From contig JANAVB010015600.1 of NCBI GenBank assembly GCA_029216955.1, positions 25,155,010 through 25,219,009 of the forward strand: a stretch of DNA of 64,000 nt, read 5' to 3'. Positions 22,401-32,933 of this stretch are shown piece after piece. The notes under the pieces were generated by a model. The model saw only the letters and a list, made by a program, of their open reading frames with translations, had not been told where the DNA came from and did not search any database. The stretch's first letter is position 1; each line of letters begins with the position of its first letter. Position numbers and translations under genes: made by a program. Source of the stretch: Iris pallida. Taxonomy: Eukaryota > Streptophyta > Magnoliopsida > Asparagales > Iridaceae.

Positions 22401-23351
22401 GCAGCAGTGGTGTTTGCACTTAAGTTATGGAGGCACTATTTGTATGGAGATAGGGTAGAGATTTTCACCGACCACAAGAGCCTGAAGTATGTTTTCACCC
22501 AGAAGGATCTTAACATGCGTCAGAGATGGTGGCTGGAGCTTCTTATGGATTATGATGTCAACTTGCAGTATCATCCCGGGAAGGCCAATGTTGTAGCAGA
22601 TGCATTGAGTAGGAGAGCCGGAGTTTATTTTCTAACAGCGCAACCAGAGCTGTTAGCAGATCTTCAAAAGATGGATATCGAAGCTGTTCTCCCTTCCAGT
22701 GTCGTATTGATGGCCAGTATGCAAGTTCAGTCCACTATAGTCGAGAGGATCCGGATGGCACAGTCGGCAGATTCTAAGCTTCAGCGACTCAGAGCAGAGT
22801 ATGAGACAGGAAGAAGACCAGAGTTATGCATTCATGAAGATGGTACACTTCGACATGGTAAGCGTCTTTGTGTACCCAGTGGAGATATCAGACAGGAGAT
22901 CATGTCAGAAGCGCACAGTTCACAGTATTCCATCCATCCCGGCAGTACGAAGATGTACCGTGATATCCGGCAGCATTTCTGGTGGAATGGCATGAAGCGG
23001 GAGATAGCTCGGTTTGTCTCTCGGTGTTTGGTTTGCCAACAAGTTAAAGCCGAACATCAGAGATCGGCTGGACTTCTTCAGCCCTTGCCGATTCCAGAAT
23101 GGAAGTGGGAGCATGTGACCATGGATTTCATGACTGGGTTGCCTAGATCCCCAGCTGGTCGAGATGCTATCTGGGTTATAGTTGACAGGCTCACGAAAGT
23201 GGCTCACTTTCTTCCATTCAGAGTTGGTCAGTCGACGGCTCAGTTAGCAGAGATGTACCTCAGGCAGATTGTCAGATTGTACGGTGTGCCAGTCAGTATC
23301 ACCTCGGACCGAGATTCAAGATTCACGTCGCACTTTTGGCGTAGCTTGTAA
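19455..23351 (+). pseudogene. gag-pol: gypsy 1 Gag-Pol polyprotein up to integrase nonsense codon
   Basis: The frame is open from about 19410, and no ATG starts it. The first in-phase methionine lies beyond the capsid domain; the nearest upstream ATG (19501) is out of frame. Residues, counted from 19455: retrotransposon Gag about 110-280; CCHC knuckles 345-358 ([14 protein letters not shown]) and 365-378 ([14 protein letters not shown]); aspartic protease LFDSGASH with D485; RT with [12 protein letters not shown] and FLDDI at 795-799; RNase H YCDAS with D944; integrase zinc-binding about 1150-1200; core D1224 (MDF) and D1285 (SDRDSRF). A TAA at 23349-23351 replaces the CAA of gypsy 2 (Q codon) between the second Asp and the catalytic Glu. 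In intact relatives this makes the capsid, processes it, copies RNA to DNA and integrates it. Confidence 0.92.
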
Positions 23352-23357
23352 GAGAGT

Positions 23358-24164
23358 TTGGGAACCCATCTCCATTTCAGTTCAGCATATCACCCGCAGA
23401 CCGATGGCCAGTCGGAGCGCACGATCCAGACTCTTGAAGATATGTTGCGGTCTTGCACACTTGACTTCGGTGGTTCATTGGAAGATCACTTGCACCTAGC
23501 GGAATTCTCGTACAACAATAGTTTCCAGGCCAGTATTCAGATGGCACCGTTCGAGGCACTGTATGGCAGGAAGTGTAGATCCCCGTTAGCCTGGGATGAT
23601 GTTGGAGAGAGACAGATGCTCGGTCCAGAAATAATTGCCCAGACAGTTGAAGTGGTCAGGCGAGTCAGAGATCATCTTCGAGTTGCCCAAGATCGCCAGC
23701 GTCATTGGGCCGATTCTCATCGGCGCCCTCTCGAGTTTTCGGTCAGCGATCATGTATTCCTGAGGATTTCGCCTAACCGTGGCGTCATTCGTTTCGGCGT
23801 ACGGGGCAAGCTTAGTCCTAGGTATATAGGACCGTTTGACATTCTGGAGCGAGTAGGAGATGTATCCTATCGTCTCGCTCTTCCGCCGTCGCTAAGCGAG
23901 GTGCATGACGTGTTCCATGTATCCCAATTACGATGGTATATCCCGGACCCGAGCCACATCCTGGATCATTCGGAATTGGTTGTTGGTACCAACCTTTCGT
24001 ATGAGGAGAGGCCCGTGTCTATAATGGACCGGAGAGAGAAGATCCTCAAGAATAAGACTATCAAGTTAGTCCGAGTTGCTTGGGGTCATCACTCTTTGGG
24101 TGAGTCAACGTGGGAGCGTGAGGACGACATCCGATCGCGATATCCCGACTTGCTTGACTCATGA
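23358..24164 (+). pseudogene. pol: gypsy 1 integrase C-terminus and chromodomain
   Basis: In phase with the frame ending at 23351. It begins with the third catalytic block (YHPQTDGQSERT, Glu at about 23415), then the integrase C-terminal part (GPFDILERVGDVSYRLALP, HDVFHVSQLRWY). A chromodomain-like tail follows (RRVAWGHHSLGESTWE-type motif; here LVRVAWGHHSLGESTWERED) and ends at a TGA at 24162. Chromodomain tails in chromoviruses are thought to steer insertion to particular chromatin. The segment is intact but separated from the catalytic Asp residues by the upstream TAA. Confidence 0.88.
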
Positions 24165-24322
24165 GGTATAATGTCTTTCTTATGCCTCATGCCTTCGATT
24201 CCTTGCTTGCATGATTGATTGATTGCCTAGTATAGCTTGCTTGTTATTAGTATAGCTTGTTCTTGCCCCTCTAGCCCCTTGATTAAATTACGAGGACGGA
24301 ATTCTTTTAAGGTGGGTAGAGT
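24165..24322 (+). other. gypsy 1 3' UTR and polypurine-tract region
   Basis: A non-coding T-rich stretch, then ACGAGGACGGAATTC and TTTTAAGGTGGGTAGAGT directly before the 3' LTR TG at 24323. The same layout precedes the LTRs at 5433, 43797 and 54455, so this is the likely plus-strand priming region. Confidence 0.7.
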
Positions 24323-27050
24323 TGTAATGCCTGTGGTTCGTATTACGTATTTTGGAAATACGTGTACGTATTTTCTTGTATTGTTCCTTGTTTAGTTTTT
24401 TTGGCTTAGTTTCACTCTCGGTTTGGTTTGGTTTGGCCGGCTGGTTGCTTGGTCCATCATGGACCAAGGTGAACCCCCTACCTACCACCACCCATGATAT
24501 TTATTTCCCCACCAACCTTCTCTCTCCTCCATAACTCTCATTTATTTCTTCTTCTTCCTTCCTCTCCACAACTCCCTCAACCCATAGGCAAGTGTAACTT
24601 GCTTCCACAAGAGAACTCCTTTTGATGGTTTTATTAGCTTCTCCTCATGATTCTAAACCACATTAGAACTTGTCATTTTCCATTTTGAGGCTTTGATTCT
24701 TGTAGATCTACAATTTAGTATTTTCGGATTTTGACGGTTTTGATCTATCAAACTCCATTGTTTTCAAGTTTTGATGGTTCCATGCTGTAGAGAATTTTAT
24801 TCTACCCGATTTTGACCTTTGGAAAGTTGGATTCGAACTTGTTTTGACCAAGTTATGAGCATTTGAAGTTTTGGGTTCCTTCCATGGAGTTCTTGCTGTT
24901 CTTGCCAATTGGAGAAGACAGTGAACAGTGTGCTAGCTTTTTAGCTTACGCTGGTTTTCGTGCGCTGCTCTTTAGCGAGCGTACGCTGGTTTTCGTGTGC
25001 TGCTCTTTAGCGAGCGTACGTTGGTTTTCGTGCGCTGCTCTTTAGCGAGCGTACGCTGGTTTTCGTACGCTGCTCTTTAGCGAGCGTATGCTAGTTTTTG
25101 TGCGCTGCTCTTTAGCGAGCGTACGCTGGTTTTCGTACGCTGGTTTTCGTACGCTGCTCTTTAGCGAGCGTACGCTGGCCTTGATACGCGGCCTATTGGC
25201 AGCGTGTCTTTCGGTACGCTGACTTGGGCGTACGCTGTCTATTGCGTACGCTAGCGTGCGCGTGCCCTAGACCATTTCGTACGCTAGCTTGAGCGTACGC
25301 TGACCTGTAGCCTGAGCGTATGCCCTTGCCCTGAGCGTACCTTGCGCTGAGCGTATGGCCTTGGCTGACTTGGTCTTATGTCAGCGTGGCTCTTCTATAG
25401 CCCTGTTTATTGATATTTATTTAGATATTTTACTCCCATTTTATATCCTTACGCCTTTTGTCCTGAACTTGATAATCCTGAATTTATTTAATATGCTTGG
25501 AATTGATAATTGAGCACAACCTGACATGACAGTGACCCGTAATGGTGCACTCCTGACATGAGTAACCTGACATGACCTGGTAGTGGCCCGTCGTGGCGCA
25601 CTCCTGACTAGTATACTTGACCTGATCACCTGACATGTTATATCTTGAATAGCTGTTGCGACGGCTACCTGACATGACATGACCTGACAAGAATATATTT
25701 TCTGGACACCGTGGGTGATTGTGCTTGTACAATAATCCAGTCCTGTCTTGCATCATGTCTAGGATGGGACTCCTGAGTACCACGGTCAGGAGTACCTACT
25801 AAAATGGACTAAGGTTAATAACTAGATTAATACACTAGTCATGAAGAGATTTCCCAGCTACAGGCAATCCCGTTACCTGGGCGCGCCTGGGATCTGTAGC
25901 CTGCCGTCGAGTAGGGCACATTTCCAGCACACTGTCATGTGTTGCACCCTTCAAGCTACTTAAGGGTACATACGTTTTCTGGACGATGTACCCACCTGAA
26001 TTCTACCCTAATTTTTCGACCTGGGTAACCTGGATGGTCTGCAGGGCTTGTGGCTGTGGAATAATCTCGCTGCATCTTGTTAGTAATTAGGCTTGTGACA
26101 ACCCTAGTTAGTTAAAGTATCAAGCCGTAATTCTTGCTTGGCCGCGAAATGATTGGATGGAGTTTAACTAGTCTAGTCTTGCCCTGATCCTGTCCCAGAT
26201 TATTGAATGACCAGAACGCTTGTATTTATTTTATTCTACCGATAAATGGTGAGAATTCCAAGTTCTGTTCAGACGAAGGGTTACAACCCCGGTCCTTGTT
26301 TGGTTTACGGGTTGTAACCTGGTTATCTGAATAGTTCTATGGTTATCTCGTCGTATATCATCCTGGCATGTTTTCCTTATTTCCAGTTTTTACCATTTAT
26401 TTATATTCCTGTCTTTATTTATATTATTTATATTCCTGTGCTGATCGCTGGTTTTAGTTCTTAAGTGAAGCTCCTTTGTGGCACTTGCTCTTTCTGGGGT
26501 CTGACCCAGCTGGTTTTGTGTGGCCAGATTTCGGAGCAGCTCCAGAGGATCTACCAACCTTCCTGCCAGATGGTGAACACTAGAAGGAATCCTGGCAACG
26601 AGTGGGTTATTTTTGGCTCTCCCACTCTATTGTAAAAATTATTCTTTTGAGGCATTTAGCCGACGAGCACCTGTTTAGCTCGATTGCACTTTTACTTACT
26701 GTCTGCCTACGGGCTGTAACATGATTAACATATCCTAGGGTTGATCATGTACGACTAAACTCTTGCTAGTCCTGACATTTTGTACGACTAGCTTCATGAT
26801 CAGCTGAATATGTAATATTTGGGATGCCTTATTATTGTATATTTAATGATCATACATCTTGTAACTTTTATTTACTTGCTTGTGATTGAGACATAGGCTT
26901 GTTCATGACCTTAGGAGACTGCTGGCTTGTAGTTAAACCCTCATGTATCCTAGACAGCCGTGACCGTATAGCGAGGTGGGTTGCACTTCAATATACGTAG
27001 CTGGCTATGTCTGCCCCCGCTCTCCAGTATTCTGGTTCTGGGGCGTGACA
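24323..27050 (+). repeat. 3' LTR of gypsy 1 (2728 bp)
   Basis: TGTAATGCCTG ... GGGGCGTGACA, near-identical to 16572-19321. The word island at 24953-25370 has about six 35-bp units plus one short unit. It is followed by TSD AGCTA and resumption of copia 2 pol. Confidence 0.95.
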
Positions 27051-29498
27051 AGCTAGCCTTGGTGGCAAACTTTATGCTTTTGTTTTAGTTGATGATTTTT
27101 CGAGATTTACTTGGGTTATTTTTCTTGCTTGCAAAAGTGATACTTTTCGTGAATTTGTTGCTTTTTGTAAACGTGTTCAAAATGAGAAAGGTTTTTCTAT
27201 CAACAAAATTAGGAGTAATCATGGAGGGGAATTTGATAATGTCGATTTCAAACGATTTTGTGAAAAGAATGGTTTTGGACATGATTTTGCTTGTCCCCGT
27301 ACTCCTCAACAAAATGGTGTTGTGGAGAGAAAGAATAGAACCCTTGGCGATATGGCCCGGGTTATGTTAAACCAATATAAGCTCGCCCAATATTTTTGGG
27401 CGGAAGCCGTTAATACGGCATGTCATGTTATTAATAGAGTCTTAATTAGACCTATTACTAAGAAGACTCCTTATGAGCTTTGGTTTAACAAAATTTCCTC
27501 TATTGAATATTTCAAAGTTTTTGGTTGCAATTGTTTTATTTTGAATACCAAGGATAACCTAGGCAAGTTTGAAGAAAAAGCCTATGAAGGAATATTCCTT
27601 GGATACTCTACTCATAGTAAAGGTTTTCGTGTTTTTAACAAAAGAAGTCTTGTTGTCGAAGAGTCAATCAATGTCTCTTTTAATGAACTCAACTCTTCTA
27701 CATTCTCCTCTTCCGAGGATATTGATGACATCTCGTTTGGGTTGGAGAACTCCTCTATTGAGGATCGTCCTTCTTCATCTAACAATGAAGTTGTGACCCC
27801 ATCAAAAGGGTCTCCTCCTCTCGAGCCTCCTCCAAAGGATCTCCCAAAAGAATGGAGATTTGTCACCAATCATCCTAAGGAGCTTATCATTGGGGATCCT
27901 TCCTCAAGTGTTAGCACAAGATCCGCCACTCGTGATCTCTGTGCCAATGTGGCTTTTATCTCTCAAATAGAGCCTAAAAATGTTAATGATGCTTTTCTTG
28001 ATGAGTTTTGGATGATAGCTATGCAAGAGGAGCTAAATCAATTTGAGCGAAGCAAGGTTTGGGAACTTGTCCCAAAACCTAGCAATCATCCCATTATTGG
28101 AACTAAATGGGTGTTTCGCAACAAACTTAATGAAGATGGGTTAGTGACTCGTAACAAAGCCCGATTGGTTGCTCAAGGCTATAACCAAGAGGAAGGCATT
28201 GACTACGACGAAACCTATGCTCCGGTTGCACGTCTTGAATCCATTCGTATGCATTGTGCCTTTGCTTGTTTTAATGACTTTAAGCTATTTCAAATGGATG
28301 TTAAGAGTGCTTTTCTAAATGGTATTATTAAAGAGGAAGTTTATGTTAAACAACCTCCCGGTTTTGAAGATTTTCAATTTCCTAATCACGTCTTCAAACT
28401 CCATAAAGCCCTTTATGGCCTCAAGCAAGCTCCCCGTACTTGGTATGAGCGTCTTAGCTCTTTTCTTGTTTCTCACAATTTTTCAAAGGGGAAAGTTGAC
28501 ACCACACTTTTTATTAAATCCCATGATGGGACTCTCTTATTGGTTCAAATCTATGTCGATGATATAATTTTTGGTTCTACTAACAACACACTTTGTGTAG
28601 AATTTGCTAAAGTCATGCAGGAAGAGTTTGAAATGAGTATGATGGGTGAACTTTCCTTCTTCTTGGGTTTACAAATCAAACAAGGACCCAAAGGAACCTT
28701 CATCAATCAAGCAAAATATACAAAGGACCTCCTCAAGCGTTTCGACCTCGACTCATCCAAATCAATGAGGACTCCTATGGCCACAACTACAAAGCTTGAC
28801 AATGATGAAGATGGCACATCGGTCGACATTCGTAAGTATAGAGGTATGATCGGTAGCTTACTTTATTTAACTGCTAGCCGTCCAGATATCATGTTTAGTG
28901 TTTGCTTGTGTGCACGATATCAAGCCAATCCAAAGGAATCACAATTGAGTGCCGTTAAGCGCATTTTTTGTTATCTCAAAGGCACCTTTAACATGGGTCT
29001 TTGGTATCCGAAATCCTCATCCTTTGAGCTTCACGGCTTTTCGGATGCGGATTTTGCCGGATGCAAGATTGACCAGAAAAGCACTAGTGGCACATGTCAA
29101 TTCCTCGGGAAGTCTTTGGTATCGTGGTTTAGTAAGAAGCAAAACTCTGTTGCTCTTTCAACCACTGAGGCAGAGTATATTGCGGCTGGTTGTTGTTGTG
29201 CACAAATTCTTTGGATGTCACAAACACTTTTAGATTATGGCATTTCTCATTCTTGCACCCCTATTAAATGTGATAACACTAGCTCTATCAAACTCACGAA
29301 AAATCCGATTTGTCACTCACGCACGAAGCACATTGAAATTAGACACCATTTTCTTCGTGACATCAGCAAAAAGGAGATATTCGTCTTGAATTTATTGATA
29401 CTACCTATCAATTAGCCGATATCTTCACTAAGCCACTCCCGGAAAATTACTTCACTTTCCTTTGCCGTGAACTAGGCATTTTATCTTTTGATCCATAA
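27051..29498 (+). pseudogene. pol: copia 2 pol 3' part: integrase core, RT, RNase H
   Basis: Open in phase from 27052 (GCT AGC CTT) to 29415, continuing the frame broken at 16571. It encodes the rest of the integrase core (NHGGEF; TPQQNGVVERKN with the catalytic Glu) and the post-integrase linker. RT follows, with IIGTKWVFRNKLNEDG, KSAFLNG and an intact YVDDI at 28552-28566. RNase H has SDADFAGCKIDQKS and STTEAEYIA. A frameshift near 29366-29385 puts the last conserved block (LADIFTKPLPENYF) in another frame ending about 29498. Apart from that indel this half is intact, in contrast to the 5' half. As a whole, pol is dead. Confidence 0.92.
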
Positions 29499-30005
29499 TC
29501 CCTCTCGGCCGGCACATCGACGGTATACAGCGGTATACCGGCGGCATGCCGTTTTTCGAAGCAGAATTAGTTTCTATTTCGAAACACGGCATACCGTCGG
29601 TATACGTCGGCATACCGCCGGTATGCCGGATAGAGGCGGACAGGACATCATCTCAGGTTTCGGGCCCACCTTTCTTCTCTAGTTCATTTATTCTTTTTTA
29701 TCCTCTTCTATTCTCTCTCACCCATCCCATCTATCTTAACTACCCATCTCTTCACCTCCTATCTCATTTATTACTCTTCAATCACTTTCCCCCTTTCTCT
29801 CCTCTTTTTACTCCACTTTCATAACTACCCACCACCTTTTCAACTCCATTTTATTAAACCCTCCTCTACAACCATTCCCACCCTCCTTCCTATTTTCAAA
29901 AATTATCTCTTCATCTTCCTCCTCCTCTTTAAAAATCCTCCTTCTTCCATCACTTCTCCTACTCCTCCTTCATCCCCTCCAAAGAACCAAACCTCATCTC
30001 TCTTC
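29499..30005 (+). promoter_or_regulatory. Non-coding gap before extra ORF: palindromic words, then CT-rich leader
   Basis: 29517-29630 carries the same words as the U3 array (GGTATACCGGCGGCATGCC, GGCATACCGTCGGTATACG, GGCATACCGCCGGTATGCC). 29660-30000 is strongly pyrimidine-rich with a weak TATA-like TTTAAAAATCC near 29929, about 75 bp before the extra ORF start. This may be an internal promoter and leader; only the sequence features are seen directly. Confidence 0.5.
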
Positions 30006-31217
30006 ATGGCAAACCCTAAGCGCCCCCGATCCTCCTCCTCCGTGTTCAACCCCTTCGTCCCGGTGGCGCAACCTCACGGCTATGACCAACGCATCTTTTC
30101 CAACGCTTTGGCGGTCGAGCTTTGGTTCCAGCACTTCGTCCATCACAATGTGTTCAAGGGACGGGCGATAAACTGGAACCTCTTTCCCGATCACGTCCCC
30201 TTGTTTGACGACGCCGGCCTCTCCTCTCTACTTCGGCGCCAAATTCCTATCTACCCCGATGCTGTCCGACTTTTCTATTGCAACATGGTCGGGGACGACG
30301 ATCACCCCGCCATTCAGTCTATGGTCAATGACCGTCACTTCCGTCTCACTTCTCGGGAGGTCGGGACCATCCTCGGTATCCCGGACAAGGGGGAACCGTT
30401 GCCTTCCTTGGGTGCTCTCAACTCCTCGGCGGCGTCGCCCTTCGACGAATTCTGCCGTATCATCTGCAAGGGCCCCAACCCTCCTGCCATCCCGACACTC
30501 TCTGCCCAGCTGGAGCCATTTTACTACGAGCTCCATAGGATAGTGTGCCATACACTATTTCCGAAGGGCGGGAACTACGACGCCATCACCGGGGATGCTC
30601 TCGTCTGCATGTATTATCTCTATGCCAGGAAGCCTTTCTCCTTCCCGAAGACTCTTCTTCTGCAATTCCGGCGTGTCATGCCTTCGGGGAAGTAGAACCT
30701 CTACTATGGCCCCCTTATCACTCTGCTTCTGGAGGCCAAACAAGTTGACCTGTCTCTCTGCTCCTCGGATGGCGTCCCCTCATATCTTGCTGTCCGTACC
30801 CTTGCTGGCGCCACTACATCCCGTGCCTCATCTTCTAGAGAGCAACCGGCATCCACTCCTGCTGCTCCCATATCTACCCCTCCCTCTTCGGGCCGTTATA
30901 TGCCGCTGACTCAGCAGCACTTTGATATGCGGATGGCCCAGGCAGAGGAGCAGATGCGGGCACACACTCGTGGACTTGGCGCCCTGATCCAGTCTTGTTT
31001 CCACGATCAGGGGTACTTTATTTAGCGCACTCTGCAAGACCGGGATGCCTTTCTGGATCTTAATCTTCAGGATCCCATGTACACGGCCCCACGTTTCTCT
31101 GACCCCAATGCCTATGGGTTTATGTACCCTGACGGCATTGATCCTTTTGGCGCCTTCCAGCAAGCTCAGGGTGATGATGACGATCCGGCTGATGATAAGA
31201 GATGGACTTCCTTTTGA
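30006..31217 (+). pseudogene. copia 2 extra ORF downstream of pol (plant 'putative transposon protein'/env-like position)
   Basis: ATG in good context (TCATGGC). The frame runs 404 codons to TGA 31215-31217, with two internal TAG codons (30693-30695, 31023-31025). The N-terminus is basic and Ser-rich (KRPRSSSS). The middle (AVRLFYCNM, LTSREVGTILGIPDKGE) resembles, from memory, the plant retrotransposon domain annotated 'putative plant transposon protein'. The C-terminal third is Pro/Ser/Gln-rich, then acidic (DDDDPADD). No signal peptide or membrane segment is visible, which argues against a true envelope. The position, between pol and the PPTs, is that of the env-like ORF in some Sireviruses. 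GC content is clearly higher than in the flanking sequence. Function unknown. Confidence 0.72.
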
Positions 31218-31629
31218 TGATGGTTTCGTTTTATGAGTGTTTTAGTTTTTATGTGCTTGTCTTTTATGTTGTCTTTTGTGGTCCTTCGGGGACCGGTGTG
31301 TGGTTGATACTAGTTGTTTGCTGTCTTTCGGTGACTTTATCTGTGGTTTTCTATAGTGTCCGGCTCTCATGGTGGAGAGTCTTTTATGTTTTCAGTATGA
31401 TATGTTTGTGTCAAGCATGTATTCACTGCTCACTTCAATATATTAATGCATGCTTCTCTTTATATACTCGTGTCATTTTCATTATGCACCTTTTCTTTTG
31501 ATTATCCCCATCTTTGACTAAGTGACAAAGGGAGAGAAATCGTATTGAGGGGGAGCTGTCTACCTACGGGGGAGCTACTTCCTGAAGATGCTATCTCTCT
31601 ATTTTGTCAATTATCAAAATGGGGGAGTT
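31218..31629 (+). other. copia 2 3' UTR with three PPT-like tracts
   Basis: A non-coding T-rich stretch, then GAGGGGGAG (31547-31555), GGGGGAG (31568-31574) and AAAATGGGGGAG (31616-31627), the last adjoining the 3' LTR. An AAAGGGAGAGAAA run is at about 31527. Multiple polypurine tracts have been described for Sireviruses. Confidence 0.75.
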
Positions 31630-32928
31630 TGTTGGCACATTTTATTTTGATTAATTAACAGCATCTTCGTAGTTTAGTCTTCTGTTCTTCAGATTCAAAT
31701 ATTCTCAGAAGATCTACTACATGGAGTTCTTCCGTTCAAGAGCAATCTCCTCCTTCATTGAAGACTGAAGCAGTTACTGGCGTTCCCTGCATAAGACGGC
31801 GTCTTCCTGCTTAGAGTCTTTGAGTCTGTACTTGTCTAGGTATATCTGTAAACACCTAAGGACGGATGAAAGTAAAAAGAACAAGTCAAAAATCAAATAG
31901 CTACAGAGCGGTATACCGGCGGTATACTTCGGCATACCGGCGGTATACCGTTTTTGGCATCCAGAAAGTTGCTGTGACAAATAGTCGGCATACCGGCGGT
32001 ATACTTCGGCATACCGACGGTATACCGATTTTTATGTCCAGAAAGTTGCTGTGACAAATTGTCAGCATACCGACGGCATGCTCCGGCATACCGGCGGTAT
32101 ACCGTTTTTAGCAACCCAAAAGTTGCTGTGACAAATTGTCGGCATACCGACGGCATGCTCCGGCATACCGACGGTATACCGTTTTTAGCAACTCAAAACT
32201 TGCTGTGACAAATTGTCGGCATACCGGCGGCATGCTCCGGCATACCGGCGGTATACCGAGTTTCAAATATTTGGTTTCTGAATTGCTCTGACTAGCATTA
32301 ATGGCCGCATTTAATGCTCTCAAACGGTCATTAATATGACCGTAACTATTTGGACGGTATACCGACGGTATGCCGCTGCATACCGACGGCATGCCGTTCT
32401 GTCTGTATTCAGAGAAATTAAATGCCACTAACTCTTGGTTCTCTTATAAAAGAAAGCTCTCTCTTTCTTGAGCTTTCCCACCAACTCTTCCATAAATTTT
32501 CCAACAACCAAGAGCTCCACCATTAATACTCTTCCAAGCTTTTCATTGTCATCCTCTCCCAAAGTGCTAGAGTATTAAAGAGTTGTACATTTCGATCTTC
32601 ACGTGTTAAAGATCAACAAGTTCTTTTCTCCTTTGTTTGAAGTTGGCGAGCCTTCGAAAGAAAACTCGTGTGTAGAAGTTGGCGAGTCTTCGGATCCAAA
32701 CTCGTGTTGAAGTTGGCGAGTTCTTCGGATCCAAGCTCGTGTGTACTATTTGGATAAATAGTGGATTAAAGCCGGAGAGAGTTCCGGGACTGGACTGCCT
32801 CAAAAGAGGATACCAGGATACATCCTTGCGTTTGATCTTTCTACTCTTTACTTTCAATTGTCTTTATTGCCTCAATTGTTGTAGTTAATTTTTAATTTCC
32901 CTATTCACCCCCCCTCTAGGGTTCTACA
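31630..32928 (+). repeat. 3' LTR of copia 2 (1299 bp)
   Basis: TGTTGGCACATTTT ... GGGTTCTACA. It carries the word array at 31909-32398 (77-bp starts about 31984, 32061, 32138, 32215) and a TATA box at 32445. TSD CTGTT follows at 32929-32933. Confidence 0.95.
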
Positions 32929-32933
32929 CTGTT

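Larger units (their letters stand above)
16572..27050 (+). mobile_element. Ty3/gypsy element 1 (Tekay-type chromovirus), nearly intact
   Basis: Two highly similar LTRs (16572-19321 and 24323-27050), a 5-bp TSD, a leader, one gag-pol frame with the order gag-PR-RT-RNase H-IN-chromodomain, and a PPT. The order and the C-terminal chromodomain-like region place it in the Tekay/Del group. Apart from the unresolved gag start, the only obvious coding lesion is one TAA in integrase. It is the youngest resolved insertion in the nest, since it lies inside copia 2 pol. Confidence 0.95.
12703..32928 (+). mobile_element. Ty1/copia element 2 (Sirevirus-like), interrupted by gypsy 1
   Basis: LTRs at 12703-13999 and 31630-32928, 5-bp TSD, iMet-like primer site, gag, protease-integrase-RT-RNase H, an extra ORF after pol, and several PPT-like tracts. 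The extra ORF, the extended gag and the palindromic U3 array fit the Sirevirus/Maximus lineage. Without the 10,479-bp gypsy 1 insertion and one agcta TSD copy, the element is about 9.7 kb. It carries at least two nonsense codons and three frameshifts in gag-pol and two stops in the extra ORF. It inserted into the inverted family A LTR. Confidence 0.93.

Noticed and set aside
30228..30551. Antisense ORF in the copia 2 extra ORF
   Set aside because: The sense frame has good start context and continuous domain-like sequence; the antisense frame follows its GC bias.
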